Notes under the pieces: model-generated | Seen by the model: the letters and a program-made list of their open reading frames with translations, nothing else | What the model was told of the DNA's origin: nothing | Databases searched by the model: none | Shown here: piece after piece, positions 36,533-49,104 of the stretch | How the letters are laid out: every line of letters begins with the position of its first letter | How positions within the stretch are numbered: position 1 is the stretch's first letter | Made by a program: the position numbers and the translations under genes | DNA from: Odiellus spinosus | Taxonomy: Eukaryota; Arthropoda; Arachnida; Opiliones; Phalangiidae | Length of the DNA: 64,000 bases | Reading direction: 5' to 3' | Assembly: GCA_963920705.1 (NCBI GenBank) | Contig: OY987225.1 | Span: forward strand, 31,714,458 to 31,778,457

Positions 36533-37537
36533 GCTGATTTTTTATTTACGAGACGTTCTCTTCTTCAGTCGAATGAAGAAGCTCTGCTCAAGACGATTCG
36601 TAAATAAAGTTATTTTCTTTGTAAAAAAATAACACCTAAATTCAACAAAATCTTAATCGTAGAATAACTGAACTTATGAGTCAGAAATACCAATAGTTAT
36701 CCAATTAATAACAAGTACTATGCCTAATAAACTAATTTCAATGCGACCAAGGCCTATAAAAGGGTTGAAAAAAATATATGGAACAATAGTGGAGAGAAAA
36801 AAGTCATCTTTCTGGGGTAAAGAGGCTTGGGGATTGGGTTGAGGTGGTTGGTAGGCGCGCGCGTGAGTGATTAATAAAAGCCAAGAAGAGAAGAATAATC
36901 GTTTAGACTTCAAAAGGATATATGGGAAGGAATAAGCGGGGATAATATCATCCCCTTCAGCGCACCCGGGTGAGGACTATAGGCTTCTCATCCTTTCCAT
37001 AGGAAGGGTATACCCCCTCCATCTTTTCTCGATGCCCGAGTTATCATTGCGGTCATAAATTAATGGCGTAGCTCGAGCCTCGGTGGACTCAGATTGCGGC
37101 ATCCTACGGCCTTTCTAATGTAATATTCATACATATAAGAGAAAGAGGAATAGAGAGCGAGAGAGAGAGATGGGAGAGAGGAGGGTGGGCCTTTTATAAT
37201 AAAGAGGGGAGACAATATATAATGGCCCTGGATATATCAGACTCAGAGGCCCGCGGCTATAAGGGTCCTTGCACCATCGCGCCTACTTCATACACATTCA
37301 TTTTAACGATTTTATTGACCATTATTTCGATGGTCGACCGATTATGCCCAAGGAGCTAGTATACGATCTATACATATTCCGTGGTTATAAGGGTTTCGAA
37401 CCAGCATGCACCACACCGACCTTATTATATCAAATAGCGATGGAAAAGGACAAGGGAGAGAAGGTTTAGCGACCAAAAAAAAAAGATATCGGTATACGTG
37501 GAATACAGTTTCTGGTTCATTTGTTGCTCGAAATTTT
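36533..37537. other. Spacer with AG-rich repeats and an ATG-less open frame
   Basis: The minus strand has an open frame at 36674-36913 that lacks an ATG. GA-rich microsatellite at 37152-37182. TATATAA (37216-37222) with CTCAGAG about 29 bases downstream on the + strand is a weak core-promoter candidate. No gene is supported. Confidence 0.35.
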
Positions 37538-37814
37538 GACGGGCACGCTAGTATTTCTTAATCGATTTGAAACGGTAAAATTAAATCGATATTCAAATCG
37601 CCAGGAATCGTTTTAAGTATCACGTGTTCACTTTATTGTCTTTATAAATCGATTTATTGTAGCTTCATCTATCGGTTGTTGAAACTGAATCGGTATGAAA
37701 CTGGTTCCCGAAGCAGTTACGAAGAATCGAATCTAATTAATTACGAGAAAAGACGGTTTCCTGTTCATGCGAATCCAGCTTAAATTTATTCCAAGGCCTA
37801 GTATGAACGCAGCT
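37538..37814 (-). mobile_element. Family B MITE, copy 7
   Basis: From about GACGGGCACGCTAG (degraded end) to TAGTATGAACGCAGCT, with the shared interior including GGTATGAAACTGGTTCCC. The left end is more diverged than in other copies. Confidence 0.78.
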
Positions 37815-37839
37815 AATGATAGCCTTAACTTTTTACCTA

Positions 37840-38021
37840 AGCCGCGTTCACATTTGAAACTTTGAAATGGTTTTTAACCGTTTTGGAAAGGTCAAAATTA
37901 ACATTTTTGGGGTCAACTGTAGAGTTTTCTGTCTAATTATTAAATTTTTGGTTTTAAAAATCGATTTGAACATTCGAAATGGTTTGAAAACGGTTGCAAA
38001 GTGTCGAGTGTGAAGGTAGCT
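37840..38021 (+). mobile_element. Family B-related short element
   Basis: 182 bp from GCCGCGTTCACATTTG to CGAGTGTGAAGGTAGCT. It keeps the family B ends but has a different core (GAAATGGTTTTTAACC against GGTTTGAAAACGG). It lies 25 bp from copy 7. It probably represents a sister subfamily. Confidence 0.7.
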
Positions 38022-39620
38022 ACACATTCCATTAGTTCTACTGCTCTTCCAGGGTCCTAATATTTCTTATTTCGGAATTTTGGTTTTATTCAGTAAGTTT
38101 TAATTTTTAGAGAACGCGATTTCCAATTTCTTGGAGTTATAGATAAATCTTAAATTTCCCCTGAGTTATTAAAAATTCGATTTCCTTTCAGACCTATTTT
38201 TAGATTATATCCTAACATTTTAAAGTAATTTTAATATTCCCTGACCTTTTTACATCCAATTTAAAATTTAAGACCACTTATAGACATATTTTAAAATTTC
38301 CCTTACATTTTATAGCGATTTAAAAAAATTATAATCAAAATTTCAGGGGTCTTGAAATTATCCCTGGCTCCCTGCGTCACTGCCCTGACCCTTTAAACCA
38401 ATTTTTAAATTCCACACAGACCTTTTAGACCCACGTTCGAAATACCGCTTATTTTATAAACCTATTTAATTAACGATATATAAAACTTTATTAATTATTA
38501 TATAATAATAAAACTTCCTTAGACCTAAAATTGTCGAATTATTGATTTTTTAGGGCTAGAAATATAACCTAGTTTTCCTTTGGAAACAAAGTTATCAGTC
38601 GTGGTTGTGGCTATAAGCTTTTAAAAAAATGATAAACGTCTGTAGTTTTTTTTTTCACCCTTTAACTTTGAGTGTTTTCGGATATATTTCGCCTCGAGTT
38701 CTAATCGGCTTAACTCGTTAAATACGCTACACATACTCGGCTCTCTCCCTCTTTGAGTCTCTCATTTCCTGGACAAGGACCGAGTGAAAAATAATAGCTA
38801 TCATAACCCGGCCTTACTAGAACCTGATTTCAAAAAACGCGCGAAAAGGATTTTCATCCCGGCTTCAAATTCTATTATATTTCTCATCTCAGCTCAGTTT
38901 CGAAAATAATTTTTTTTTAACAAGATTTAGAATTTGTCATTTGAAGCCATTGTATCAAAAGAAGCACTGACACGAAGAGTTTAGGAGAAAGACCTATTTA
39001 ATTTGGAAAACTCGAAGCTTTGAGGACTGTTTTTGTCTGAATACCAACGCGGTACTTTGATAATTTACGGTTTGCCCTGGAAAATTACTGTAATATAGTC
39101 ATTCATAATATAAAAGTGAACAAAGAGGTCAAAGGTTATCGTTTTAAAAGTATAATTTTCAATAGTTAGTGTTTGACGTCGTTAAAGGGAGCCTTAAAGT
39201 TTGCACCAACAGAAAATCAGTAAAAAGAAATAATGAAATACAAAGAAAATATTCGTGGAGTTTCAATGCTAGTTCCCACTTCGAGGTGTTTCCCGCGCTT
39301 TTTCGACACGTGTGAACTAGTCTTCAATCGTCAATTTTACTCTTGATTTGACAGCACACTCGTAAAATCTCATTATATCTAAGTAAATAAATCGTGGAGA
39401 CAGCTGGTGGCCTAGCCTTGTACTTACTATCAAATCATGTTGAAAAATATTATATTTTCCGATAGCCTGATTAATTTTTTTTCTTCTCATTGTTCTATCC
39501 CCCGAGTGGTGTTGGCTTTTGTTAAGCCACTAAGGCGTCTGATAGGTTTATATAAGAAGGATAAAAAAAAAATAATAAAATGCCCGTATGAACGACGAGC
39601 CCCAGCACTTTGTTCCATAT
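38022..39620. other. AT-rich spacer
   Basis: Around 38150-38420 there are scattered words (TTCCCTGACCTTTT) like those of the 11.4-kb minisatellite, but no tandem order. A TTAA|AGGGAGCC end occurs near 39183. No gene supported. Confidence 0.35.
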
Positions 39621-39627
39621 CTGCGAT

Positions 39628-39908
39628 CAAGGAGGATCAGAGAAGGAGAGGAAATGTGGGGCTGCGTTGAGTTAGAGAGAGAAGAGCCAACCTCCCACTC
39701 GGGTGGAAAGGGGGGATAGGAAATTCTCGAGGTAAACTGTTGTCACGTGGTCGCTAGCTAGCGCGTCTCATAAAGGATTCGTTTTACCCACGTGACAACA
39801 TTTTACCACGAAACGTCTCTACCCCCGTTCTCCCAGAGTGGGAGTTTAGGCCGACGCAGTAGGAACCGCGCCGTCCCCACATTTCCTCTCCTTCTCTGAT
39901 CCTCCTTG
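39628..39908. mobile_element. CAAGRAGG foldback MITE, copy 4 (TIR type I), TSD ctgcgat
   Basis: 281 bp with exact duplications ctgcgat (39621-39627 and 39909-39915). Arms identical over 34 bp. Opposite orientation to copies 1 and 3. Both CACGTG sites intact. Confidence 0.95.
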
Positions 39909-40286
39909 CTGCGATGTAACGCGAACGACAATATCGAGCTAATATCGAAAATAAATAAAAACCAAAGACCTAAATAGAGACAGCCTCCACCCTTAGGCGG
40001 CTTTTTATAAGCTAGCTACGCTTTTGTACACTAAGAGAAAGACAAATCAAAACATCTGTTCATATATATTTAGGTTTCTTCCGTGTCGTTTTTATCGAGT
40101 TGTCAATATATCAAATTAGACTACGCCTATATATAGATGCTACAGTGACATCATAATTGCAATTAAGAATTCTGATCACTTTTATCAAGCCCATTTTTTG
40201 AGAGAGAACAAAACATTTCCATTGGTTGGAGACTTGTCAAAGTCCATTACACTTTGGCTAAAATCTCTATGGGAATTCAATAAAAT

Positions 40287-40567
40287 CAAGAAGGATCAGA
40301 TAAGGAGAGGAAAAGTGAGGCTGCGTTGAGTTAGAGAGAGAAGAGCCAACCTCCCTCTCGGGTGGAAAGGGGGGATAGGAAATTCTCGAGGTAAACTGTT
40401 GTCACGTGGTCGCTAGCTAGCGCGTCTCATAAAGGATTCGTTTTACCCACGTGACAACAATTTACCACGAAGCATCTCTACCCCCGTTCTCCCAGAGTGG
40501 GAGTTTAGGCCGACGCAGTAGGAGCCGCGCCGTTCCCACTTTTCCTCTCCTTATCTGATCCTTCTTG
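40287..40567. mobile_element. CAAGRAGG foldback MITE, copy 5 (TIR type II), TSD ataaaat
   Basis: 281 bp with exact duplications ataaaat (40280-40286 and 40568-40574). Arms CAAGAAGGATCAGATAAGG with a single mismatch near the inner edge. It lies 380 bp from copy 4 and is of a different subfamily, so it is not a local duplicate. Confidence 0.95.
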
Positions 40568-41178
40568 ATAAAATTTGACTAAATGTATTTATTTTTGTCC
40601 ACTTTTTGTCAATTTTGGTGAACGTATTTAAAGATTTTTCGTTTGACCACAAATTTATTTCCGATGGACCAAAAACATTTTTTTTTTTACTGTAATCTAT
40701 ATTGCGTAAATTTTATACTAATCAACCTTAAACATTCAAGATCAACTCCTTGACTAAATTGTAACGTTACTAAACCTTGAGTTAAAGAATGACCAATGGC
40801 GAAAAGGGGTTGGGATTGACTAGGAGTTTTATCGACCATGTCCTAAAAGGCAAGATGCCCGGAGTCGCTTATATAATCGAATTAAAAGGAGAAAGCGACG
40901 GGAGAGAATCTATGGGAAAGATTATGCTCAACAAGAAAGGATAGTTTTCCACCCGGTCAGCCTGGATTCATAAAGACTTTAAAGGAAAAGTCTCAGGCGT
41001 ATTCAAAAACATTTAATTCATGTTTTTAAACAAAATTCGGTAAACTAAGATTATGAGTGAAAAATAAATAATAACAGGGTCTTGAGTACATAAAGGAAAC
41101 AGGATCTTTACGACACCATGAGGAATACAAGAGCTACACCATCCCCTTTTGACTTAACAAGGGAATATTATTTTCGGC

Positions 41179-41457
41179 CAAGGAGGATTAGACAAGGAGA
41201 GGAAATGTGGGGCTGCGTTGAGTTAGAGAGAATAGCCAACCTCCCACTTGGGTGGAAAGGGGGGATAGGAAATTCTCGAGGTAAACTGTTGTCACGTGGT
41301 CGCTAGCTAGCGCGTCTCATAAAGGATTCGTTTTACCCACGTGACAACATTTTACCACGAAACGTCTCTACCCCCGTTCTCCCAGAGTGGGAGTTTAGGC
41401 CGACGCAGTAGGAACCGCGCCGTCCCCACATTTCTTCTCCTTGTCTAATCCTCCTTG
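41179..41457. mobile_element. CAAGRAGG foldback MITE, copy 6 (TIR type III), TSD tttcggc
   Basis: 279 bp with exact duplications tttcggc (41172-41178 and 41458-41464). Arms CAAGGAGGATTAGACAAGG; the single arm mismatch (GAGG versus GAAG) is shared with copy 8. Confidence 0.95.
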
Positions 41458-41464
41458 TTTCGGC

Positions 41465-42199
41465 TAAACACAAATCTTAAAAAGGGATTTGAGATTAACT
41501 CGAAGTTCACGAGCTTATAATTCGTTTTGCCAAAAGATTTATCCGCGTCTGCGTGTCACCCTTGTTTTTATTTATTGGCTGAATTTGGTCTAATTATTCT
41601 ATTTTTAAAGCTCCCAGTTATAGTTGTATAAAAATGTATTTTTATTCCTAAAAAATTAAATATTTTGTCAAGAGACTTTTCCTTTAATATTTCGGTTGAT
41701 GTCCCTGCAGTGAACCGATTTAATATACCCCTACAGACCTAAAGTTTCTAAATGGTGGATTTAATCGTGTTAGTAATTTAACGAGACTTTATTATAAGGA
41801 GTTACGTTATCCTTAGCCCTAGCTGGCTTAATTTCATATAGCTTTAAGGGTATAATTTATAAAATATTGAATAAAACGGATTCAAGAAAGATTATGGGAA
41901 ATTCAATCCGCTTAGAGAAGGCCGAGCTCCTAATATTATCAAATTTTAAAAGGCTGAGAAGATTCCTCTATCCTTTAAACACCTATAATTAAATTATAAA
42001 ATATGATAAGCTGTCTTTGGCGAAATAGTCTCGAAGGAAATCGAGTAATACAAGAGCTATATATTTCTTAGACCGGTTAATTCTTTATATGAATAGAATG
42101 CTTAGTTCGTTAATTAAAAAGTATTTACCGTGGTGATTAACCTTTTATATTATTAAATTAATTAACAAGACTGCTATTTTAGAGTTAAAAAAAATGTAC
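41465..42199. other. AT-rich spacer
   Basis: I see no gene, bounded element or RNA here. Confidence 0.4.
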
Positions 42200-42206
42200 A
42201 TAGAAT

Positions 42207-42497
42207 CAAGAAGGATCAGACAAGGAGAGGAAAAGTGGGGACGGCGCAGTTCCTACTGCGTCGGCCTAAACTCCCACTCCGGGAGAACGGGGGTAGAGAT
42301 GGTTCGTGGTAAAATGTTGTCACGTGGGTAAAACGGATCCTTTATCAGCTTCGTAGTAGCCAACGACGCTAGTGACCACGTGACAACAGTTTACCTTGAG
42401 AATTTCCTATCCCCCTTTCCACCCGAGTGGGAGGTTGGCTCTTCTCTCTCTAACTCAACGCAGCCCCACTTTTCCTCTCCTTGTCTGATCCTTCTTG
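42207..42497. mobile_element. CAAGRAGG foldback MITE, copy 7 (TIR type IV), TSD atagaat
   Basis: 291 bp with exact duplications atagaat (42200-42206 and 42498-42504). Arms CAAGAAGGATCAGACAAGG, identical to each other. The loop differs from all other copies (CAGCTTCGTAGTAGCC in place of the GCTAGCTAGC palindrome). Confidence 0.95.
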
Positions 42498-42504
42498 ATA
42501 GAAT

Positions 42505-43989
42505 TAACGTTTTTTCTCAACCATGAGTAGCAGTCTCGAGATTTTTAATTAATTTAATAATATTATAATCAAAATTTTGTAATTAATCCTTCAATTAAGA
42601 ACCCCAAAAATATTTTATAGACAACCAAAGAATAAATAATTTTAGCTTAATGTTTAATGAAAAACAAACAGAATTTTCAGCCACGTCCTCTATAGAATTG
42701 CAATATAGTTCAAAAATTTCTACTTTATTTTGACTGAATCCAAATTAAGATGAAATATACTAAATTCAGTTCATGGACAGTTAGAGTTTGCGTAATGGTC
42801 AAAACTGAAGTGGATTGATACGCGATACAAAACCTCTTAGAGTTTAAGAAAGTAGTATGGTACATACTTGAAGAATAGTAAAGCGTGTTACGCGGTTCGA
42901 ATTGACAGCGGGCGCGAAGTTAGAGAGTTATGTCTGTAATTTGTTTCGAGTTAGAGATAAAAGGGAGCCTCGGTTTGGGCGTGCTGCTAGCTCGAGGTAA
43001 AATAACTAGTTGAGGAGAATAGGGAGTTGGCTCGAGGCAACCCAAGAAAGAATTCATTCTCTGCCGCCTACTTCATTCTTTCCTTTAACCCTTTTTAGCG
43101 GAAAACAAATATTGAACTAACCAATGGAAAAGGGAAGGTTTTAGGCTTAGTATAAAGAAGAGAGAGAGAGAGACAGAGGGGAAAAGGGGGCGGAAGAAAG
43201 AGGGAAAATCGCGATTTTCATGTCCATAATTGACGCTACTTGGCCAACCGTAAAGTTATTGTTCTTCTTGGCCTTCTCTAGCTCATTCTATTCTTTTCGC
43301 CTTAGGGCTTTTCCTCCTTTACTTCGTTCGCGGACAGCGTTACAAACGAGAGAAAACTCCCACGGATTAATACATAAAGCTAAATCTAGTAGAAATAAAA
43401 GTAGTGAATTTAAATTGCTCGCGAATGGGAGTTTCATTTCTTTTCTTTATTCCACTCTAGTTCCCTAAATTCCTTCATTTCTAAAAAGCAACTTTTTCTT
43501 GTAATGCTTACTATAGTATATCCCACTTTCAATTGAATGCAAGCGCAAAGTAATAAGATTATTTTACGTATATCTCAGCAAATCATGGAGTTTACTTTTC
43601 GTGCGGTGTCAATTCAATTCAGAAAAAGTACAGTCAGTTTGGCAAGTGGAATATAATTCCCTATATAAATAACTGGTTTTTATTGGAAAAGTAAATTTTC
43701 TTTATTAGTTCGCTTCTATCTACGTCATTGTACTTAACCAAATGGTAGAACTCGACGTCATGAAGAGGTCGGTCTATATGGAATAGATAATTCGGCTTAA
43801 TTTATCTTTATCCAAAATCAGAGATTATCCACATGAATTTAATGAAATATTGATGGATAAATAAAATTTATTATCCACACGTTTGTGTATTATTTAATCC
43901 AAACGGCGACCTCTACGCGCACGAAATGCTTCCGTGGAAAGCAACCCTACAGAAAGTTGGTCAAACCCTAGTTTCAGAGACAAAGCAAT
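42505..43989. other. AT-rich spacer
   Basis: Short GA run at about 43159-43172. An 82-codon open frame (43220-43468) has no domain or clear splice partners. Nothing else recognised. Confidence 0.4.
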
Positions 43990-44100
43990 AAGGAAACTCT
44001 CCGCGATTTGTAAAGCCCCTTTATACAGTATTTTATTGCTTAGCAGACGACGTTAGCCATAAGGGAAGATGATTTTAAAGGGGCAAATTCTAGAGCAAAT
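43990..44100. mobile_element. Degraded copy of the AGGGACTATCTGC TTAA element
   Basis: Shares GCGATTTGTAAAGCCCCTTTA, GCTTAGCAGACG and GAAGATGATTTTAAAG with 63068-63209. The terminal TTAA sites are not preserved; edges are approximate. Confidence 0.65.
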
Positions 44101-46873
44101 ATGGAATTTCTTCCTTCGGGGGTTGTCCATAATATAAATCTTAAGCCGAAATATGTATTATCAGAATACAACATGGTTCCTAAGCAAAATCCAAGTTTTA
44201 GTAGAAATTATACTATAAACAGCCACACAGAAGCAAAGATGGGCAAAGAATTAGCGCGCAAGGATAACCAAACTCCTCCAAATTAATCCCTCTTAAGATG
44301 ATTTAAGGAAAACAGAAAATTTGAATTTTCCTATATTTCCGCCCCAAGCAAGATTCGAAATCAAGATTAAAACCAGGAAATACGATTTGCATATTAGACT
44401 TGGATAAACATTTTAAGGAAGGTACCCTCTTTCTCCATCTCACCCTTTTACCACCCTCGGCGCAATCCCGGGTGTGTGTGAAACTTAAAAAGAAAGCGGG
44501 GAAAAATATTAATTCCACTAATTAAAACGCCTTAATTGCTTATTAATTAGATTTGGAAGATTAAAGTAGAAACGCGATATAGATTTTTTTTTTTAATCCA
44601 TAAGACTCGATACAGAAAATGTGACAACACCTGATACCCTGGCACCATCTTCTCAAAAAGTCGTTCTTATTACTAGTGGATCACCCAAAAAAAAAAAAAG
44701 TGTTAAGCCTAGTTTAATTACCTAGAGTTCGTTATATAAGTAAGAAAATAAAAAAAATAAATTGATAGACACGAGATATGTATATAATAATCTCAACTTC
44801 CTACTTATTTATAAAAAAAACTCCAAGACAAGTAGATACGAACTATTTTAAGCTCTATTACATTTAACATTGTGTATCAATCCGACTTATCTTGAATTCA
44901 CAGCTGGGATATCATGATAAATATTAAATTTCTAAGCAGGTAGAACATTACAGCGGAGGGATAAATAATATATAAATACATTCTAAAAGTAGTGGCTAAA
45001 AATAAAATGATATTAACTATAACCAGAAGGGGATAAGATTAGAAGATTACTTTGGGAACGTTGGTAAGTTGTATAAATGTTATGACAAAGGCTTAATTAA
45101 AGGCTCTAATTAAAAATATACAAATCAAGCTTTCAATATCATCAATTTATTATAAATATGTCTCACGTTGTTCTAATACTAACGAACGCTGAAGCGTATT
45201 AATACTTAATGTTAAATCTCATAGAACATGAAAATAGTGTATCAAAGTGTAAGTATCGGTGTGTTAAGTTTAACTGATGTAATAGAATGAAAAGTTAGGA
45301 AGACTAAAATCTGATATAATGACGTCATTAGGGTTATCTCTTTCCCGTTGTTTATTACTCTATATCTAAATTCTACTAGATCTCTTTCAGATTTCAGTAC
45401 GTACGAAACTATAATTAAATTCCTTACTGCAATTACATTTAATTATTTACATAGTTTAGTAAAGAAAGATGAATTATACGTATTGTAAACTCAATCTGAA
45501 ACAGAGGTTTAGTATCGATGAAAAAGCTTTTTCTAATCTTAAAAAGAGCGAAGAGAAAAAAAAAATTGTAAAGATGCTTGGACCTTTTTCGGGTGGATAA
45601 ACTCGTTGAAATTTGAGATAGAAAAAAAAAATATGGAAAGAATTTGTTAGAGAGTTTTAGTTTGCATGGGGGGAAAATGGATAGGGAGAGTATTTAAGTA
45701 AAGCAGATGAGCTGATAATGAGTAATTTGAAGCATTTTTATTTATTTTTTCTGTAGGAGGAACCAGGCTTTTCTTGGATGGTATTAAAACTGATTTTTTT
45801 AAAGTGATACTGTTACTGAAATTTTCACGAGCTACAAATATTTTTTTTTATTTTGAAGCTCACTAAGGTCCATCTCGCGCTGTCTCTTTCGTGAAAGTAC
45901 TTAATCTAGAAACAGTAACTTGTAATTATGTTCCAGAATCAAACTACGTCATCGAGAAAACATAATATATATATTTTCTTAATAATAACATGAAAAAACT
46001 TAATGGTAACAGCCTCACTTTAAAGAAGAAAAAGAAAAAAAGAACAAAAATTTGGAAATTAATTTTTTAGGGCTTTTAAAAATTAGGTTTTTTAGTTTTA
46101 AAAATCGTGGTTGGAGAGCAGACTTCGTAGCTTTATAATATCGACGAAATTTCATTCTCTAGGCTCGGTTTCTTAAGTTACCTTAAGATTAATATTTCTG
46201 GAACTTTATCAAACTCGTTTCAAGTATGAAAATGTCACATAAGCGTCATCAAAGTGTTCTAAGAAAAATAAGCTTTTTTTCATATAAAATTTAAATTAAA
46301 TTTTTGAGTGAGATACATTATTAAAACTCGTGACTTTCAAAAAAGATATTAAAGCTAATTCTACCGATAAGTTTAACTAATTTAAAGTAATTTGATCATG
46401 CAACCAAAATGTCTAAAATAATATCATAATATATAATATTAAAAACTGAAATTAAAAATAATTACTAAACTATATAAATAAATAAAAATATTTCAAATTA
46501 TATTTCAAGGATTAAACATCATCATATCAAGAATTAATTTAATACGAATTAAATTAATTAGAGTAGGATGAGGAAAAAAAGAGACGTCGATATTCTCAGC
46601 TATATATGTATGTTTCGTCATTCGGGTAAAGAGCGTCGTAAATTGAGGGAACCAATAAGATATGGAGCTCATGTTTAAAGTATGGTAGCTAAAAAACCTC
46701 CCAAATGTAATATATATTCTAAAATTTAGAATAAAATTAATTATTGATAATAGACCAAGGTCTCGTTAAAATTACTCGTATAATTATATAATCTAAAATA
46801 AAGGAAATGTAATCAAATGTATTAATGTAACTATACAGACACAGCGCGTTACCCTACAACAATAAACGGTGAA
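44101..46873. other. AT-rich spacer
   Basis: No element ends or coding exons recognised. Several A and T runs of 8-13 bases occur (for example 44688-44699). Confidence 0.35.
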
Positions 46874-46875
46874 TA

Positions 46876-47155
46876 GTCCTGGTCGATTTGCCGGAAATGG
46901 GGCCTTGTCTCATAGCCGCGCCGCCATCTTTTTGTAGTAACAGGTTGCCAGACTATTTCGAATTTTTTTTCCCACAAACCAAATTCAAGTTGTTAGTCCA
47001 ACGCTTCCTATATGATAAAGTATATGAGGCGTTGGTTAGTCTGTAGCTATTTTCACACTACAAAAAGATGGCGGATGATCACGTGACAAAAAGTTTTCCC
47101 CGCCAAAATTTCCGCGAGGTTCTCTAGACTTCCGGTTTTGGAAATCGACCAGGAC
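46876..47155. mobile_element. TA-flanked inverted-repeat element (GTCCTGGTCGATTT ends)
   Basis: 280 bp between TA dinucleotides (46874-46875 and 47156-47157). Terminal repeat GTCCTGGTCGATTT; an inner inverted repeat CCGCCATCTTTTTGTAGT pairs with ACTACAAAAAGATGGCGG. Single copy here. TA flank suggests a Tc1/mariner-type machinery (inference). Confidence 0.78.
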
Positions 47156-47157
47156 TA

Positions 47158-47905
47158 TATAAAGAAATCCAAAGTAAACTTTCTCGATTCGAAACAAATT
47201 AAATTACATTTGAAATAGAAAACAAATTGGGGTAAAACTAATTGTAAAGAAGAGAGGAAAAGCGTTTTGTATTGTTTATGTTAAAGCGGTAACTTTTCTT
47301 AATTCGGGCCAAAAGAGGTCGATCGAAGGTCCAGATTTAAAGAAAGAGGGAGGAGGGATTGAAGGCAATGATTGGAAAGCTCCAAGACGATACAACCCGG
47401 CCTTGTTTTCCTTGGAATTAGAGAAAGATACCCTTCCCTCCATACACCCATAAAACCAGCCTCTCTTTTATCAAAACGAGAAAGCTTGAGAAGTTGGCTG
47501 AGAGGGTGGGTCGAATATTCTTAAGCCAAGGCTTTCATTAATCCCAGGGCCGAGATATTTACTTAATTAGAGAGAAAAGGGATTGGAAAAGATATAGAGA
47601 AAAGACAGCGCGCACTCAAAGTAGAAGAGGAAAAAAAAAAAAAAAAAATTAGAATCCTCGAGAAAATAAATTAAAAGAATCAGCTCATCTTCGTACAAGG
47701 TTGCGTTAATTAAAAAGTGAAATTAGAATCACCCTCCCAAAATACAAAAATAAAAAAATACTAAATTAACAGAAATGTTAAAAAAGGGCAGTTAAAGACG
47801 AGATTTTGGCAATCGCACTAAAGTAACCACGTTCTTAAAATTAAAAGAGCATTTTTTTTTAATTAAAAAGCGTCTAAGGACAAAAAGTAACTGAAATATT
47901 AATAT
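47158..47905. other. AT-rich spacer
   Basis: A run of about 18 A at 47631-47648. No gene recognised. Confidence 0.4.
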
Positions 47906-47909
47906 TTAA

Positions 47910-48030
47910 AGGGATAATGCAATCTAAAATCGATTCATTATCATTTAATTAAGCCTAATCCACTATTAAAACAAAGTAGTAAACAAATATTAAACTAGAA
48001 ACTTTGATAATACTTCAAAGAGGCGGTTAA
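47910..48030. mobile_element. Family C left arm, solitary
   Basis: AGGGATAATGCAATC after TTAA (47906-47909). Continues with the family C arm (CCTAATCCACTATTAAAAC, AAATATTAAACTAGAAA) and then diverges. No right end found. Confidence 0.68.
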
Positions 48031-48302
48031 TAAATATTTAAAAATAAGTGAAATTAAACCGAAATTAAAATTAACAACCCAGGATTTTCCTTGAAAATTT
48101 GAGTACTAATAACTGGATCAATATTTACCCACTTAAAATTCGGAACTATAGCCTCGCAAAAATCTATTTCGGGACATCCTTTAGTACATTATAACAACAG
48201 TATTTCTTTGCTACGAAAGGTTCTGCTAAAAGAGAGCATAGCTCGCTCGGAGGCGAAAGACCAACTAGCGCGAACTCAAATGAGACGGAAAATTGAGCCC
48301 AA

Positions 48303-48575
48303 ATGACTGCGCCAAAAATAATTGTTACGGCGGAACGAATAGGTCCGCTCGCGCGCGGCCGTATAAAGGAAGTGGGCTGCTGCCCCAATATATCGTCCAA
48401 CCGGGAGGATAAAGAAAGGGTATCTAGGTGGGCGAAAGCCCAATTCGAGTTACGGGTCGAAATCTTAGCTAAAACGAGACGAAAGAGCGAAGGAAGAAAG
48501 AGGTTTAACGAAGGCGAAGTCTCGTGTATAAGAAATGCAGCTTTGAATATAGCTAGAAAACAAGATGGTCTATAA
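48303..48575 (+). CDS. Possible hypothetical open frame, 90 codons
   Basis: ATG-to-stop frame MTAPKIIVTAERIGPLARGR..., Lys/Arg-rich, in a patch noticeably richer in G+C than its surroundings. The opposite strand is also open across 48164-48400. No domain recognised, no splice partners identified and no promoter seen. It may be a chance frame in a GC-richer patch. Confidence 0.15.
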   Translation: MTAPKIIVTAERIGPLARGRIKEVGCCPNISSNREDKERVSRWAKAQFELRVEILAKTRRKSEGRKRFNEGEVSCIRNAALNIARKQDGL

Positions 48576-48693
48576 TGCCACGGTAGTTACGCAACGTGGC
48601 GACTTCTTTCCGCCACAGAAGTTAAATTCTTAACTAAAACCGCTTCCAAGTTAAGTTATTTTCGTGGTAAATTCGACACATAACCTGCCACTC

Positions 48694-48932
48694 TATTCGG
48701 GCCTCGTCAAATTGAACTCGCGCCAAAAACGTGAATTTCCTTTTCAAGAATTGAAGAAAAAAATCATGGCTGTAAAATTTGTGACGTCAGTTTTGCTTTG
48801 TTTTCTATAGAACGAGCTGCGCGACTAAAATGAAGAGCAAACCTGACGTCACAAATCTTTCCAGGTTGTTTTAAATTCTTGAAAATGAAATTCAAGTGTT
48901 TGGCGCAAGTTTAATTTGACCAGGTCCGAAAT
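48694..48932. mobile_element. Foldback element (TCGGGCCTCGTCAAATTGAA ends)
   Basis: Inverted arms of about 50 bp: TATTCGGGCCTCGTCAAATT... against the complement of ...AATTTGACCAGGTCCGAAAT. Two TGACGTCA palindromes (48782-48789 and 48844-48851) pair with each other in the hairpin. Target duplication not resolved. Confidence 0.75.
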
Positions 48933-49104
48933 AAGCCAGGTTTAACTTGTCTGTGTTTAGAGTTAAGTTTTTTCCTAAGTAAAAATACAAACTGAGCTTA
49001 AAGAGATAATTATAAGAGATAGATATATATGTTAATAGATATATATTCTCTCCTAGACGAAAATAAATATATTCTTGATAACATATTAGGGTGAAATTGA
49101 TTAA

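Noticed and set aside
36674-36913. Minus-strand 79-codon frame with a signal-peptide-like start and a hydrophobic end
   Set aside because: It begins with TTG; no ATG occurs in frame back to an upstream stop, no splice partner was found and no family is recognised.
37269-37469. 66-codon + strand frame downstream of a weak TATA/CTCAG pair
   Set aside because: The frame starts with TTG, its first true ATG leaves about 41 codons, and no domain is visible.
41118-41306. 62-codon frame reading into a foldback MITE
   Set aside because: More than half of it is MITE sequence; no independent coding evidence.
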